This document shows positions 37,614 through 45,920 of a DNA stretch of 64,000 nucleotides, in pieces. Each line of letters opens with the position of its first letter. Within the stretch, counting starts at the first letter, position 1. The DNA is from Lactiplantibacillus mudanjiangensis. Lineage in GTDB: Bacteria; Bacillota; Bacilli; Lactobacillales; Lactobacillaceae. The position numbers and the translations under genes are program-made. Location: positions 124,001-188,000 of the forward strand of contig NZ_BJDY01000002.1 of NCBI RefSeq assembly GCF_005405385.1, read 5' to 3'. The notes beneath the pieces are model-generated. The model searched no databases. It was not told the origin of the DNA and saw only the letters and a program-made list of their open reading frames with translations.

Positions 37614-38762
37614 ATGCAAGAATTTAAGTTAATTGCGACTGCGGCTAGTGGGATTGAAGCTTTAGTTGGTCGTGAATTGCGTGATTTAGGCTACCAGACG
37701 CAAGTTGAGAATAGTCGGGTCCGTTTTACTGGAACGATCAAAGATGTCTTACGGACTAATTTGTGGCTTCGGACGGCTGATCGAATTAAGATCATCGTCG
37801 GTGAATTTGATGCTTACAGTTTTGATAAATTGTTCGAAAAAACCTTGGCGTTGCCTTGGGATCAATTATTACCAATGGATGCTGAATTCCCCGTTGAAGG
37901 AAAATCACGTAACTCCAAGTTACACAGTGTGCCTGATGTGCAATCAATCGTTAAAAAAGCGATTGTTAACCAATTGGCTAGTACCTACCATCGGAATGGG
38001 TTCTTACCTGAAACTGGGGCCTTATTCCCACTAGAAGTCGCAATCAACAAAGATCATGTTTTGTTAACGCTCGACACGACTGGTTCTAGCTTATTCAAAC
38101 GAGGCTACCGGGTTGAAAAGGGTGGCGCGCCATTGAAGGAAAACATGGCGGCGGCCTTAGTGCTGTTGGCTAAGTGGTATCCAGACAATCCCTTTATTGA
38201 TCCTGTGTGTGGTTCTGGAACGATTCCGATTGAAGCAGCTTTGATCGCCCGAAATATCGCGCCCGGTTTTAACCGCTCATTTGCCTGTGAAAAGTGGGAT
38301 TGGGTGCCAAAGGGCTTAAGTCAAGAACTGCGTGATGAAGCAGATGGACAAGCTGATTACGAGAGTGAACTTGATATTAGTGGTTATGATATTGATGGCA
38401 AGATGATTGATATCGCTAAACTCAATGCTAGTGAAGCTGGCGTCTTACATGATATTAATTTCAAACAGTTAGCTGTAAAAGACTTTACAACTGACAAGAT
38501 TAACGGGGTCATTATTGCCAACCCACCTTATGGGGAACGGTTAAGTGATCGTGATACGGTGCGAATTTTGTATCGTCAAATGGGTCAAGTTTACGCAAAG
38601 ATGCCAAGTTGGAGTAAGTATATCTTAACGAGTGACTTGGAATTTGAAGATTATTATGGCATGAAAGCCACAAAACGCCGGAAACTCTATAATGGGGCAT
38701 TACGGACTGATTACTTCCAATACTGGGGTAAACGGATTCGTCCCGCACGGACTGAAGGCTAA
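37614..38762 (+). CDS. RlmL-type THUMP-domain 23S rRNA (guanine-N2) methyltransferase
   Basis: A 382-residue RNA methyltransferase, the YpsC orthologue by context. The N-terminal ferredoxin-like and THUMP domains cover about residues 1-160. The Rossmann methyltransferase domain has DPVCGSGTIPIEAALIA (about 198-214), SGYDIDGKMIDIAKLNA (about 260) and the target-base motif IIANPPYGERL (about 300-310). E. coli RlmL methylates G2445; Firmicutes YpsC is assumed to have the same or a related target. AGGAGG precedes the ATG. It closes the ypsA-gpsB-rnpB-ypsC arrangement. Confidence 0.93.
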   Translation: MQEFKLIATAASGIEALVGRELRDLGYQTQVENSRVRFTGTIKDVLRTNLWLRTADRIKIIVGEFDAYSFDKLFEKTLALPWDQLLPMDAEFPVEGKSRNSKLHSVPDVQSIVKKAIVNQLASTYHRNGFLPETGALFPLEVAINKDHVLLTLDTTGSSLFKRGYRVEKGGAPLKENMAAALVLLAKWYPDNPFIDPVCGSGTIPIEAALIARNIAPGFNRSFACEKWDWVPKGLSQELRDEADGQADYESELDISGYDIDGKMIDIAKLNASEAGVLHDINFKQLAVKDFTTDKINGVIIANPPYGERLSDRDTVRILYRQMGQVYAKMPSWSKYILTSDLEFEDYYGMKATKRRKLYNGALRTDYFQYWGKRIRPARTEG

Positions 38763-38770
38763 AAACTTAA

Positions 38771-38814
38771 AACCTGTTGTTAGTGATCGAAAGATGACTA
38801 GCAACAGGTTTTTT
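38771..38814. terminator. Bidirectional terminator
   Basis: AACCTGTTG and CAACAGGTT arms with an inner TAGT/ACTA pairing lie between rlmL and the convergent toxin-antitoxin operon. Confidence 0.82.
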
Positions 38815-38823
38815 GTACCCAAT

Positions 38824-39132
38824 TTATGCGATGATAAGGTTTAATAGCTCAGGCTGTTTTTGAATAAGTTCCAATAAGCGACTGGCGCTACGACTGGGAC
38901 GTGACTTACCACTTTCCCAAGATTCAACGGTTCGTGGTGAGACCGATAACACCCCAGCTAATACACGTTGTGTGACATCAATTTCATTTCGTAATTCTTT
39001 GACATCAGCGGCACTGTATTGTGGTGCGGGTTTAATGACAATCTCGTGAGTTGTGATCATTGAAGTGTCACCATTTAATGCGGCGGTAGCTTGGCGGATA
39101 CTTTTCTGTAAAGCAGTTAATTTTTCGGTCAT
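38824..39132 (-). CDS. Helix-turn-helix antitoxin of a RelE/HigB-type module
   Basis: A 102-residue DNA-binding protein. The XRE-type helix-turn-helix is in the C-terminal half (about 52-85): DVTQRVLAGVLSVSPRTVESWESGKSRPS. The N-terminal half contains a short strand HEIVIKPAPQYSA. It lies three bases after the toxin gene, the inverted toxin-first order typical of higBA-like systems. It should neutralise the toxin and repress the operon, probably at the palindrome 39534-39551. The family is inferred from size, order and fold. Confidence 0.82.
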   Translation of the reverse strand: MTEKLTALQKSIRQATAALNGDTSMITTHEIVIKPAPQYSAADVKELRNEIDVTQRVLAGVLSVSPRTVESWESGKSRPSRSASRLLELIQKQPELLNLIIA

Positions 39133-39135
39133 TTT

Positions 39136-39528
39136 TTAAATTCCTTTCAAAGTCAATAATCGTGAAAATGCACGTAAATCAGCCTTTTCGCGATCACTTA
39201 GTGTTGCTTTTTGATTCTTTTTATAAATAGTTAAGAACCAAAGTTGGTTATTGTTAGCAATAAAGTAAATGGTTCGATAGCTGCTACTTTTTCCCTGTGG
39301 ACTATCTGGAGCCCTGTAACGGTACTTGTAAGCGCCGCCGGTTCCTTGAATGATATTACCAGGAAAATTTTTTTCGTAATTGTTAACCGGTAGATTGCGA
39401 TAGTAGGTTACAATACCAGTTTCAAAATCGAATCGATCTTTTTCATCGAGCTTTAGCGCATGCCATTCTTTATTAAATTCCGCTGTGTAGTTAAAATTAA
39501 TAGACGTGCCACGACTAAAATATAACAT
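39136..39528 (-). CDS. RelE/HigB-like toxin, type II toxin-antitoxin
   Basis: A 130-residue basic protein with the RelE/ParE outline: an N-terminal helix region (NFNYTAEFNKEWHALK), a central loop with GAYKYRYRAP, then YRTIYFIANNNQLWFLTIYKKNQKATLSDREKADLRAF. The last pattern is typical of gp49/HigB-like toxins that cut ribosome-bound mRNA. No Shine-Dalgarno sequence precedes the ATG at 39528, and an operator-like palindrome ends only five bases upstream, so the mRNA may be nearly leaderless. The next in-frame ATG would remove conserved sequence. Confidence 0.8.
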   Translation of the reverse strand: MLYFSRGTSINFNYTAEFNKEWHALKLDEKDRFDFETGIVTYYRNLPVNNYEKNFPGNIIQGTGGAYKYRYRAPDSPQGKSSSYRTIYFIANNNQLWFLTIYKKNQKATLSDREKADLRAFSRLLTLKGI

Positions 39529-39533
39529 GCTGT

Positions 39534-39551
39534 ATAGAACAAACGTTCTAT
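39534..39551. promoter_or_regulatory. Operator-like palindrome of the RelE/HigB-type module
   Basis: ATAGAACAAACGTTCTAT has 7-base perfect arms with a 4-base centre. It lies directly before the toxin start, between a weak TTGGTA -35 and TATACA -10 (minus strand, 18-base spacing). Autorepression by the antitoxin is likely. Confidence 0.6.
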
Positions 39552-39631
39552 GTTTACCAAAACAATATAATCTTTACTGAAAAAATATTTAAAGTCTGAA
39601 AACAAACTAAGTGCTAGCTATTGGTAGTGGG

Positions 39632-39646
39632 TAACGATAATCGTTA
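39632..39646. promoter_or_regulatory. 15-bp palindrome with 7-1-7 geometry
   Basis: TAACGATAATCGTTA is a perfect palindrome around one base, the geometry of Fur/Zur/PerR boxes. It lies in the gap between the toxin-antitoxin module and the YhgE-TetR-CDF operon. Which regulator binds is unknown. Outer arms GGTAAC and GTTACC (39630-39669) could instead make it part of a larger RNA hairpin. Confidence 0.4.
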
Positions 39647-39750
39647 TGCTTACAGTAGCCTGGGTTACCACCGGACTGATGTCAACGTTATTGAACATTT
39701 GAAGCCAAACTGTCCCTGTTTTTTTACGAAATCGTCTCCTAAAATAGCTT

Positions 39751-39767
39751 TTGAACATGATGTTCAA
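39751..39767. promoter_or_regulatory. TetR-type operator upstream of the YhgE operon
   Basis: TTGAACATGATGTTCAA is a perfect 17-bp palindrome, 23 bases before the first start codon of the operon that encodes its own TetR. A half-site TTGAACAT also occurs near 39690. The TGAAC half-sites recur at the second YhgE locus. Confidence 0.65.
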
Positions 39768-39790
39768 CTAATCTTTTTGGGGGGATTCAG

Positions 39791-41311
39791 ATGATTAAAC
39801 GTGAATGGCAGCAATTAGGACATAAGCCTGGATTGATCGTCGTTTTAATCGCAATTGGGTTGATTCCAGCAATTTATTGCTGGTTATACTTGTCTTCAAT
39901 GTGGAACACGTATGGTCGAATGGATGAGATTCCGGTGGCGATTGTCAATCATGATGTGTCACAGCGGACACATGGTAAAACGATCGCGATTGGCCATCAT
40001 TTAGTACAGTCTTTAAAAGCATCGGATTCATTGGATTATCATGAAGTTAGTGCGACAAAGGCTCGGCAAGGACTTCATTCGGGCCGTTATTATATGATTG
40101 TCACGATTCCACACAACTTTTCAAAGGCCGCAACAACCTTATTAACGAAGCATCCTGAGCAACTACAATTACACTATCGGATTAGTTCCGGTCGTAACTT
40201 TATCGTCGCAAAGATGACTACTGGAGCGGCATCCGCGATCAAGGATAAAGTTTCACAGCAAGTGACAAAATTATATGCGGGTACGTTGTTAACGACCATT
40301 CATCAAGTTGATCAAGGGATGCAGACCGCGGGTAACGGTGCCTCCAAATTGGCAGCCGGAACTTCGCAATTGCAGACCGGTTTAACTAAAATCACTGCTG
40401 GTCAAACTCGCGTTGGCACTGGGTTAACGACGATACAAACTAAGTTACCGACATTACCAGCTTTAGCACCCGTTAAAGTTGGCTTAGGACAATTGCAGAA
40501 CGCCACGACACAATTAACTGCTGGCAGTCAAACCGTGCAAACAGGGGCAACGCAGCTGCAGACTGGGACGCAAACTTTGGCAAGTAAGTTAGATCAAAGT
40601 GCACAACGCTTATCGAAGCTACCAAATAAGACGATTAATGCGACCTATTTGGCACAACCGGTTAAGGCGACGGTTACTGATGAAGCCAAGGTACCTAATA
40701 ATGGGACTGGAATGTCACCATTTGCGATTGCAATTGGGCTATTCGTTGGTGGCATTGCTTTAGGCACGATGTTTGATGCGTTTACACCAGCTGAACGGCC
40801 ACGGCATACATTGTCTTGGTGGGCGGCCAAGTTTTCAATTGTCGGTCTAGTTGGGATTGGACAGGCCGGGTTATTGAGCTGGACGTTAAAAATGAGTGTC
40901 GGTCTCAAAGTTCAATCGATGTCGCAACTGGTCTTATTGAATATGCTGGGCGCCTTGACATTTCTTTCGATTATTTTTGCTCTACGGATTATTCTAGGTG
41001 GGTTCGGAACGTGGTTGGTCACGATTATTTTAGTCTTACAATTATCGGCATCGTCGGGGCTTTATCCGGTTCAATTGACAAGTCGGTTTGCGAGTTGGTT
41101 AAATCCATATTTACCGATGACTTATTTGATTGATGGTTTACGTCATGCGATCTCGCTCGGTGGTTCGATCAATGGCGATGTGTGGACCTTAATCGGGATT
41201 ACCATTGGCATGCAACTGCTTGTTTTAGGTAAATTTTGGCTGAGTATTAAAACGAATAAATTTGATTTTTTAGATGGTGCTGATTTAGAAAAAACGGAGG
41301 CAGCAAAATGA
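39791..41311 (+). CDS. YhgE/Pip family membrane protein (short form)
   Basis: A 506-residue membrane protein. One N-terminal helix (GLIVVLIAIGLIPAIYCWLYL) is followed by a long extracellular region with PVAIVNHD and glycine-rich helical repeats (AAGTSQLQTGLTKITAGQTRVGTGL, about 185-270). Five C-terminal helices then start at FAIAIGLFVGGIALG, as in ABC-2-type permeases. This is the YhgE/Pip family, known from phage-infection protein Pip of Lactococcus and from export-related loci. GGGGGG precedes the ATG. It is the first gene of an operon with TetR and CDF, with overlapping stop and start (ATGA). Confidence 0.88.
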   Translation: MIKREWQQLGHKPGLIVVLIAIGLIPAIYCWLYLSSMWNTYGRMDEIPVAIVNHDVSQRTHGKTIAIGHHLVQSLKASDSLDYHEVSATKARQGLHSGRYYMIVTIPHNFSKAATTLLTKHPEQLQLHYRISSGRNFIVAKMTTGAASAIKDKVSQQVTKLYAGTLLTTIHQVDQGMQTAGNGASKLAAGTSQLQTGLTKITAGQTRVGTGLTTIQTKLPTLPALAPVKVGLGQLQNATTQLTAGSQTVQTGATQLQTGTQTLASKLDQSAQRLSKLPNKTINATYLAQPVKATVTDEAKVPNNGTGMSPFAIAIGLFVGGIALGTMFDAFTPAERPRHTLSWWAAKFSIVGLVGIGQAGLLSWTLKMSVGLKVQSMSQLVLLNMLGALTFLSIIFALRIILGGFGTWLVTIILVLQLSASSGLYPVQLTSRFASWLNPYLPMTYLIDGLRHAISLGGSINGDVWTLIGITIGMQLLVLGKFWLSIKTNKFDFLDGADLEKTEAAK

Positions 41312-41934
41312 TCGTAAATTCACGCCGCTATGTTACCCAAAAACGCATTCAACAGGCCTTAATTAGTTTGATTCGCCAAACCGGTTTTAAGGCAATTACC
41401 GTGGGCACAATTTTACAAAAAGCGCATGTTTCTCGCGGGACTTTCTATCGCTACTATTTAGATAAATTCGATTTATTAGCGCAGACGGAAGCCAGATTCA
41501 TTATTGGGGCTCGCGATATTTTTGACCACTACGATAAACCTGATCTGATGGCACTGACATCGTCTGCGACTCATGAGCATGATGCCTTTTACGCGTTACT
41601 CGTTTATTTATATCAGCAACAATTGTCGGTGGCTACGTTGATGACTTGTCCCGATTCGGCGCTTATTCCGAAGATGCATGATTTAATTGAAGCAACGATT
41701 GCGATCCCGAGCACGCCGCAGACCATTGCTCAGATGGGGACAACCGAAATTCCCACAACTTTGGTTAAGGAGTTGGTTGTCGGCAATATCATGACTATTT
41801 TGAGCTACTGGCTAGCTCAGCCGACTGTGGCTGCACCCAAAATTGCCCATCAAATCTTCCTACAAAGTCGCCAATTATCACCATTGGCGCTAACGCAATT
41901 GTTGACGACTGCGGCTTCGATGGCCCATGATTAA
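41308..41934 (+). CDS. TetR/AcrR family transcriptional regulator
   Basis: A 208-residue regulator. The N-terminal helix-turn-helix (about 10-55) reads KRIQQALISLIRQTGFKAITVGTILQKAHVSRGTFYRYYLDKFDLL, summarised here by its VSRGTFYRYY recognition helix. The C-terminal helical domain would bind the inducer and form the dimer. It overlaps the YhgE stop by four bases and the CDF start by eight, so all three are translationally coupled. The likely operator is the palindrome at 39751-39767. Confidence 0.88.
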   Translation: MIVNSRRYVTQKRIQQALISLIRQTGFKAITVGTILQKAHVSRGTFYRYYLDKFDLLAQTEARFIIGARDIFDHYDKPDLMALTSSATHEHDAFYALLVYLYQQQLSVATLMTCPDSALIPKMHDLIEATIAIPSTPQTIAQMGTTEIPTTLVKELVVGNIMTILSYWLAQPTVAAPKIAHQIFLQSRQLSPLALTQLLTTAASMAHD

Positions 41935-42862
41935 ATTAAAAGCAAATCGGCGCCAAAATGCCCTGCAGATTGACTTGGCTGCTGAAGCAGCTAGCCAACG
42001 TAAAAATCGACTGGCACGACGATTGCTTTGGTTAAATCTCGGATTCTATTTGATTTTAAGCACCGCCGAATTAACGATTGGGTACTGGACGCAAGCGGCG
42101 GCATTGTTAGCAGATGGTCAAAATAATTTGACTGGAATTTTTGCCACCGTTTTACTGTTAGTCGGTTTGTGGTACGCGCAAAAGCCACGAGATAATTTTC
42201 ATTTAGAAGGGCATTGGCAATATGAAGCCTTAGCCGTCTTTTTATCAGGTTTGTTGATGGTACTGATTGGGGGACATTGTTTGTGGACCGCGGGACTACA
42301 AACCTGGCACGTCTTGCATGCCCAATCAGAAGCTTTGAGTCTGGCGGCCAGCTTAACGGCTGGACTCTCAGGCGGCTTGTTATTACTGGTTGCTTTCATC
42401 AATTGGCGACAGGGTCAGCATGCCCATGATTCGGTTTTATTAGCGGCGGCTCAAGATCATTTTAGCGATGCGGTGACGTCGTTGGTCACCATGGTTGCTA
42501 CCACATTGACGATCTTGACGCATTGGTATTTGCTAGATACGTTAACGGCTTTTGGTTTAGGGGGCTATATTATTTGGAATGGGTGCCAGATTTTAAGCCA
42601 AAGTGCGGCAAAATTATCAAATGGCTTTGACCCAAAGATACGGCAACAAATAGTGGTGTGTTTGGACCTAGTTGTCGGAGTTGATCGGGTTATTTACGTG
42701 AATGGTCGCTATGTGGGGGACAATTTGGTGTTAGATGTCGCTGTTGAAGTAGCGCCAACGCTCACGATAAGTCAAGCGGATCAATTACGACAACAGCTGC
42801 AACAGTTATTAACGGAAAAATGGTCGTTGCTATATTGCTGCATTGAATTGCGTGCGGCTTAA
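41927..42862 (+). CDS. Cation diffusion facilitator family transporter
   Basis: A 311-residue CDF exporter with about six helices and a small C-terminal cytosolic domain. The usual TM2 metal motif appears as ADGQNNLTG (DxxxN) and the TM5 motif as AQDHFSDAVTS (DxxxD). FHLEGHWQYEA replaces the common GHGRxE motif after TM2. These residues differ from zinc-type CDFs (HxxxD) and recall manganese or iron types, which is inference. It overlaps the TetR gene by eight bases, so the operon links a YhgE permease, its repressor and metal efflux. Confidence 0.85.
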   Translation: MIKLKANRRQNALQIDLAAEAASQRKNRLARRLLWLNLGFYLILSTAELTIGYWTQAAALLADGQNNLTGIFATVLLLVGLWYAQKPRDNFHLEGHWQYEALAVFLSGLLMVLIGGHCLWTAGLQTWHVLHAQSEALSLAASLTAGLSGGLLLLVAFINWRQGQHAHDSVLLAAAQDHFSDAVTSLVTMVATTLTILTHWYLLDTLTAFGLGGYIIWNGCQILSQSAAKLSNGFDPKIRQQIVVCLDLVVGVDRVIYVNGRYVGDNLVLDVAVEVAPTLTISQADQLRQQLQQLLTEKWSLLYCCIELRAA

Positions 42863-42885
42863 AGTGTGAAAACAGGGGTTAACTA

Positions 42886-42929
42886 AAAGCCGGTCAATGA
42901 AAATCTGCGGATTTTCATTGACCGGCTTT
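42886..42929 (+). terminator. Long-stem terminator of the YhgE-TetR-CDF operon
   Basis: A 20-bp perfect stem, starting AAAGCCGGTCAATG and closing with its complement, has a four-base loop (TGCG). Only three T residues end the stem. Confidence 0.85.
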
Positions 42930-43040
42930 GTTAGCGCTAATTTTGTTGCGATTGACGTTGATGTTGCGATTCGCGTCGATTGATTGATCGTTCGGTGAGC
43001 CAGGTACCAAGACGCATCCCACGGTCAAATAATTTAGAGG

Positions 43041-43174
43041 TGGCAGCCCGCACTTTGGCTGGAGCCGGTCCCTACAGCCGGCAGAATCGCTGGCTGGCGT
43101 AGGTGACAAATTTAATCCAACTTAAGTCAATGTTGCTAAGGTTTCGACCAATACATTTAACTTTCAACCTTTAG
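43041..43174. repeat. Second, partial and inverted copy of the intergenic repeat
   Basis: Read on the minus strand, this begins CTAAAGGTTGAAAG, then shows ttgactt, GATTCTGCC/GGCTGtaGGGACCG and CAGCCAAA-GCGGGCT. Those blocks match 5071-5200 in the same order. Only the first about 130 bases are shared; the second half of the long copy is absent, and beyond 43041 the sequence differs. No gene is supported between 42863 and 43192. Confidence 0.65.
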
Positions 43175-43192
43175 AATTGTAAAATAAAAAAA

Positions 43193-43573
43193 TCATCGTT
43201 GTGGATCAATTGACGCTAATGTTGCTAACTGATCTTGATAAAACGCCATTTTTTGATTCAAAAAGGCCAGCTGTTGATCAAGTTCAATTCGTTTAGCCAA
43301 TAATTGTTGTGATTGCGCTTGTAATAATGCCATTCTAGCCGTAATCGTGCGATCTCCTTGTGCCCGTAACTGCGCATATGTTTGGATATCGTGCATCGAC
43401 ATACCGATTTGCTTGAGTCGTTGAATGAACGCTAGCCAGTCTTGGTCTTGTTGTGAGTATTGGCGTTGATGTTGTGCATTACGTTGCGGTTGCAACAGCC
43501 CTAACTTTTCATAATAACGGAGCGTGTCGGGGGATAACGCCACTTGTTTGGCGAACTGACTGATCGATAACAT
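43193..43573 (-). CDS. MerR family transcriptional regulator
   Basis: A 126-residue regulator. The N-terminal winged helix-turn-helix (about 1-70) has LSISQFAKQVALSPDTLRYYEKLGLLQP and FIQRLKQIGMSMHDIQTYAQLRAQG. A long dimer helix with many glutamines follows. No metal-binding cysteine is present, so it belongs to the small-molecule or stress branch. The ATG at 43573 follows AGGAGG. It diverges from a carboxymuconolactone decarboxylase-like gene whose promoter has the typical 19-bp MerR spacer. Confidence 0.9.
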   Translation of the reverse strand: MLSISQFAKQVALSPDTLRYYEKLGLLQPQRNAQHQRQYSQQDQDWLAFIQRLKQIGMSMHDIQTYAQLRAQGDRTITARMALLQAQSQQLLAKRIELDQQLAFLNQKMAFYQDQLATLASIDPQR

Positions 43574-43678
43574 GTTCACTAACCTCCTGTATTTAATGGT
43601 TCAAAGCTTAGTCTCAGTTGAACCGATCGTCAAGGGTGCGAGATTCAGTAGTTTAAGTAAACAAACTTAAAATTCCGC

Positions 43679-43709
43679 TTGCGCTGGAGTGCACTCCAAG
43701 GAATAGACT
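43679..43709 (+). promoter_or_regulatory. MerR-type promoter with 19-bp spacer and central palindrome
   Basis: TTGCGC (43679-43684), a 19-base spacer and TAGACT (43704-43709). The spacer starts with the perfect palindrome TGGAGTGCACTCCA (43685-43698). Overlong spacers with a dyad are the hallmark of MerR-activated promoters, in which the regulator twists the DNA to realign the boxes. Confidence 0.82.
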
Positions 43710-43742
43710 CAACGTATTCTAATGGAAAAGGTGGTTTTTAAT

Positions 43743-44114
43743 ATGACAGATGATCGATTAGCACAAGGTAAGGCGTTATTACAACAGGTAGATGCTTCGG
43801 CTGCCGATCAGGTGATGGCGAGCTTAGCCGATATTGCTCCAGATGTCGGTACCTATATTTTAGAATTTGCATTTGGGGATATTTACGCGCGGCCGGGCCT
43901 AGATTTAAAGCAGCGGGAGTTGATTACGATTACAGCGTTACTCACGCAAGGGGATACGGCCGACCAACTCAAGGTTCATTTGAATGGTTGTTTGAATGTT
44001 GGTCTGACACAGACAGAAATTATTGAAACGATGATTCATTGCATTCCGTATGTTGGTTTTCCGAAAGTTTTGAATGCCATTACCGTTGCTAAAAGTGTCT
44101 TTTCAACACGTTAA
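43743..44114 (+). CDS. Carboxymuconolactone decarboxylase family (AhpD-like) protein
   Basis: A 123-residue helical protein of the CMD family. LDLKQRELITITALLTQGDTADQLKVHLNGCLNVGLTQTEIIETMIH includes the conserved catalytic-type histidine and a single cysteine (NGCLN) rather than the CxxC pair of AhpD. It is therefore closer to CMD-type proteins without peroxidase activity. The ATG at 43743 follows AAAAGGTGG. It is controlled by the divergent MerR regulator. Its substrate is unknown. Confidence 0.88.
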   Translation: MTDDRLAQGKALLQQVDASAADQVMASLADIAPDVGTYILEFAFGDIYARPGLDLKQRELITITALLTQGDTADQLKVHLNGCLNVGLTQTEIIETMIHCIPYVGFPKVLNAITVAKSVFSTR

Positions 44115-44121
44115 CAAATTT

Positions 44122-44153
44122 GGTCGATCGGGTGTATACCGATCGGCTTTTTT
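44122..44153 (+). terminator. Rho-independent terminator
   Basis: CGATCGG and CCGATCG arms are followed by CTTTTTT, just after the CMD-like gene. The 240 bases from here to zwf show no clear operator. Confidence 0.8.
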
Positions 44154-44401
44154 GCATATCCATGCGCAACGAGTATTTGAACATCAAGTTTAAGAAACCG
44201 TGTTCAATCACTCAAAAATTGGTTTTTAGGCCCAGTCGGAACTTTTTTCGATACAGCGGTGTGTAAGTTGAGTATACTAAGATTAATCAATCTAATTATT
44301 ACCGCAACTTAAGGGTAATATGGTATCTTTGATATAAGCAAATTAATGTTTTTAAATCTTAAATGAAATAATGAAAAAGATTGCATAGAAGGGTGACATT
44401 C

Positions 44402-45901
44402 ATGAATAATTCGAAACCAGTTTTAATGATTTTATTTGGTGCAACCGGCGATTTAGCCAAACGAAAACTTTACCCCGCCTTTTTCCGGCTTTTCCGGCAA
44501 CAGGCGTTGAGTGATCATTTTGCGGTCATCGGGACAGCCCGACGGCCTTGGAGCGATGAGCATTTTCATGAAGTCATTGCAGATGCCATTGCGGATGAAA
44601 ATCCGACTGAACCGGAACAAGCAGCTTTTGTGAGTCATTTCTATTATCAATCACATGATGTTGGCGATGCGAGTCACTATCAGGTGCTTTCACAATTGGC
44701 TGACAAACTTGACAATAAGTATCAATTGGCTGGCAATCGGTTGTACTACTTGGCGATGGCCCCACGATTCTTTGGCCAGATTGTGACGCAATTGAAATCA
44801 GCTGGCATTATTGATACCGAAGGCTTTAACCGCGTTGTGTTGGAAAAGCCATTTGGAACTGATTTTGAATCAGCTAATGAATTAAGCCAACAATTAACTA
44901 GTGTTTTCCCTGAACAAGATATTTTCCGAATCGATCATTACTTAGGTAAAGAAATGATTCAAAATATTTTGACGTTACGGGCAACCAATAGTTTGTTGGA
45001 ATCACAGTGGAGCAATAAACACATTGAAAATGTGCAGATTACTTTTGCCGAAGCGTTAGGTGTTGAGCAACGGGGCGGCTATTACGACCAAACCGGGGCA
45101 TTGAAAGATATGGTCCAAAATCACATCTTACAAGTGCTCTCATTATTGGCGATGGAATTACCAACTGGAACGTCTGAAACGGCGATTCGTGAAGGTAAAG
45201 TGGCCGCTTTACGTGCGGTTAAAATCTATACGCCTGATGAGGTGGCTAAAAACTTTGTTCGTGGCCAATACACAGCAGGTCGTTTAAATCATGAAGATTT
45301 TGCCGGTTATCGTGAAGAACCAGCGGTCGCTGAAGACTCACGGACCGAAACCTTTGTTGCTGGGAAGTTTGAAATTGATAACGATCGTTGGCGTGGGGTC
45401 CCATTCTACGTGCGGACTGGGAAACGATTGACTGAAAAAGGAACTCGAATCAATATTGTCTTCAAGAACTTAACGGATAACACGGATCTTGCCACGAAGA
45501 ACGTCTTAACGATTTATATTCAACCAACTGAAGGATTTTCACTCAGCTTGAATGGGAAATCATTGGATGCGCAATATGAAACCTCACCAATTCGCTTATC
45601 TTATCGTCATGACAGCAAAATGATGGCGAACACGCCAGAAGCTTACGAACGTTTGATGCATGATGCTATTGATGGCGATGCAACGAACTTTACCCATTGG
45701 GATGAAGTCGCTCAATCATGGAAGATTGTGGATGTTATTCGCCAAGCTTGGGATCAAGATCAAACGCCGGTCCCAACTTATGCAGCTGGCACGATGGGAC
45801 CAAAAGAAGCCTTTGATTTGGTCGCTGCTGATGGCAATGAATGGGTTTGGCAACCAGATACTTGGTTTATCGAACGTGGTTTATTAAAAACTGAAAGTTA
45901 A
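44402..45901 (+). CDS. zwf: Glucose-6-phosphate 1-dehydrogenase
   Basis: A 499-residue enzyme that oxidises glucose-6-phosphate with NADP+ and feeds the pentose phosphate and phosphoketolase routes. It has the coenzyme loop FGATGDLAKRKLYPAF at the N-terminus, EKPFGTD (about 149) and the substrate-binding active-site stretch RIDHYLGKE (about 178-186). VPFYVRTGKRL lies near residue 335. The ATG at 44402 follows GAAGGGTGA; the extension from TTG 44381 is rejected. A 55-residue membrane protein follows after 19 bases. Confidence 0.97.
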   Translation: MNNSKPVLMILFGATGDLAKRKLYPAFFRLFRQQALSDHFAVIGTARRPWSDEHFHEVIADAIADENPTEPEQAAFVSHFYYQSHDVGDASHYQVLSQLADKLDNKYQLAGNRLYYLAMAPRFFGQIVTQLKSAGIIDTEGFNRVVLEKPFGTDFESANELSQQLTSVFPEQDIFRIDHYLGKEMIQNILTLRATNSLLESQWSNKHIENVQITFAEALGVEQRGGYYDQTGALKDMVQNHILQVLSLLAMELPTGTSETAIREGKVAALRAVKIYTPDEVAKNFVRGQYTAGRLNHEDFAGYREEPAVAEDSRTETFVAGKFEIDNDRWRGVPFYVRTGKRLTEKGTRINIVFKNLTDNTDLATKNVLTIYIQPTEGFSLSLNGKSLDAQYETSPIRLSYRHDSKMMANTPEAYERLMHDAIDGDATNFTHWDEVAQSWKIVDVIRQAWDQDQTPVPTYAAGTMGPKEAFDLVAADGNEWVWQPDTWFIERGLLKTES

Positions 45902-45920
45902 TTGAGAGCTGGTGGGTGTG

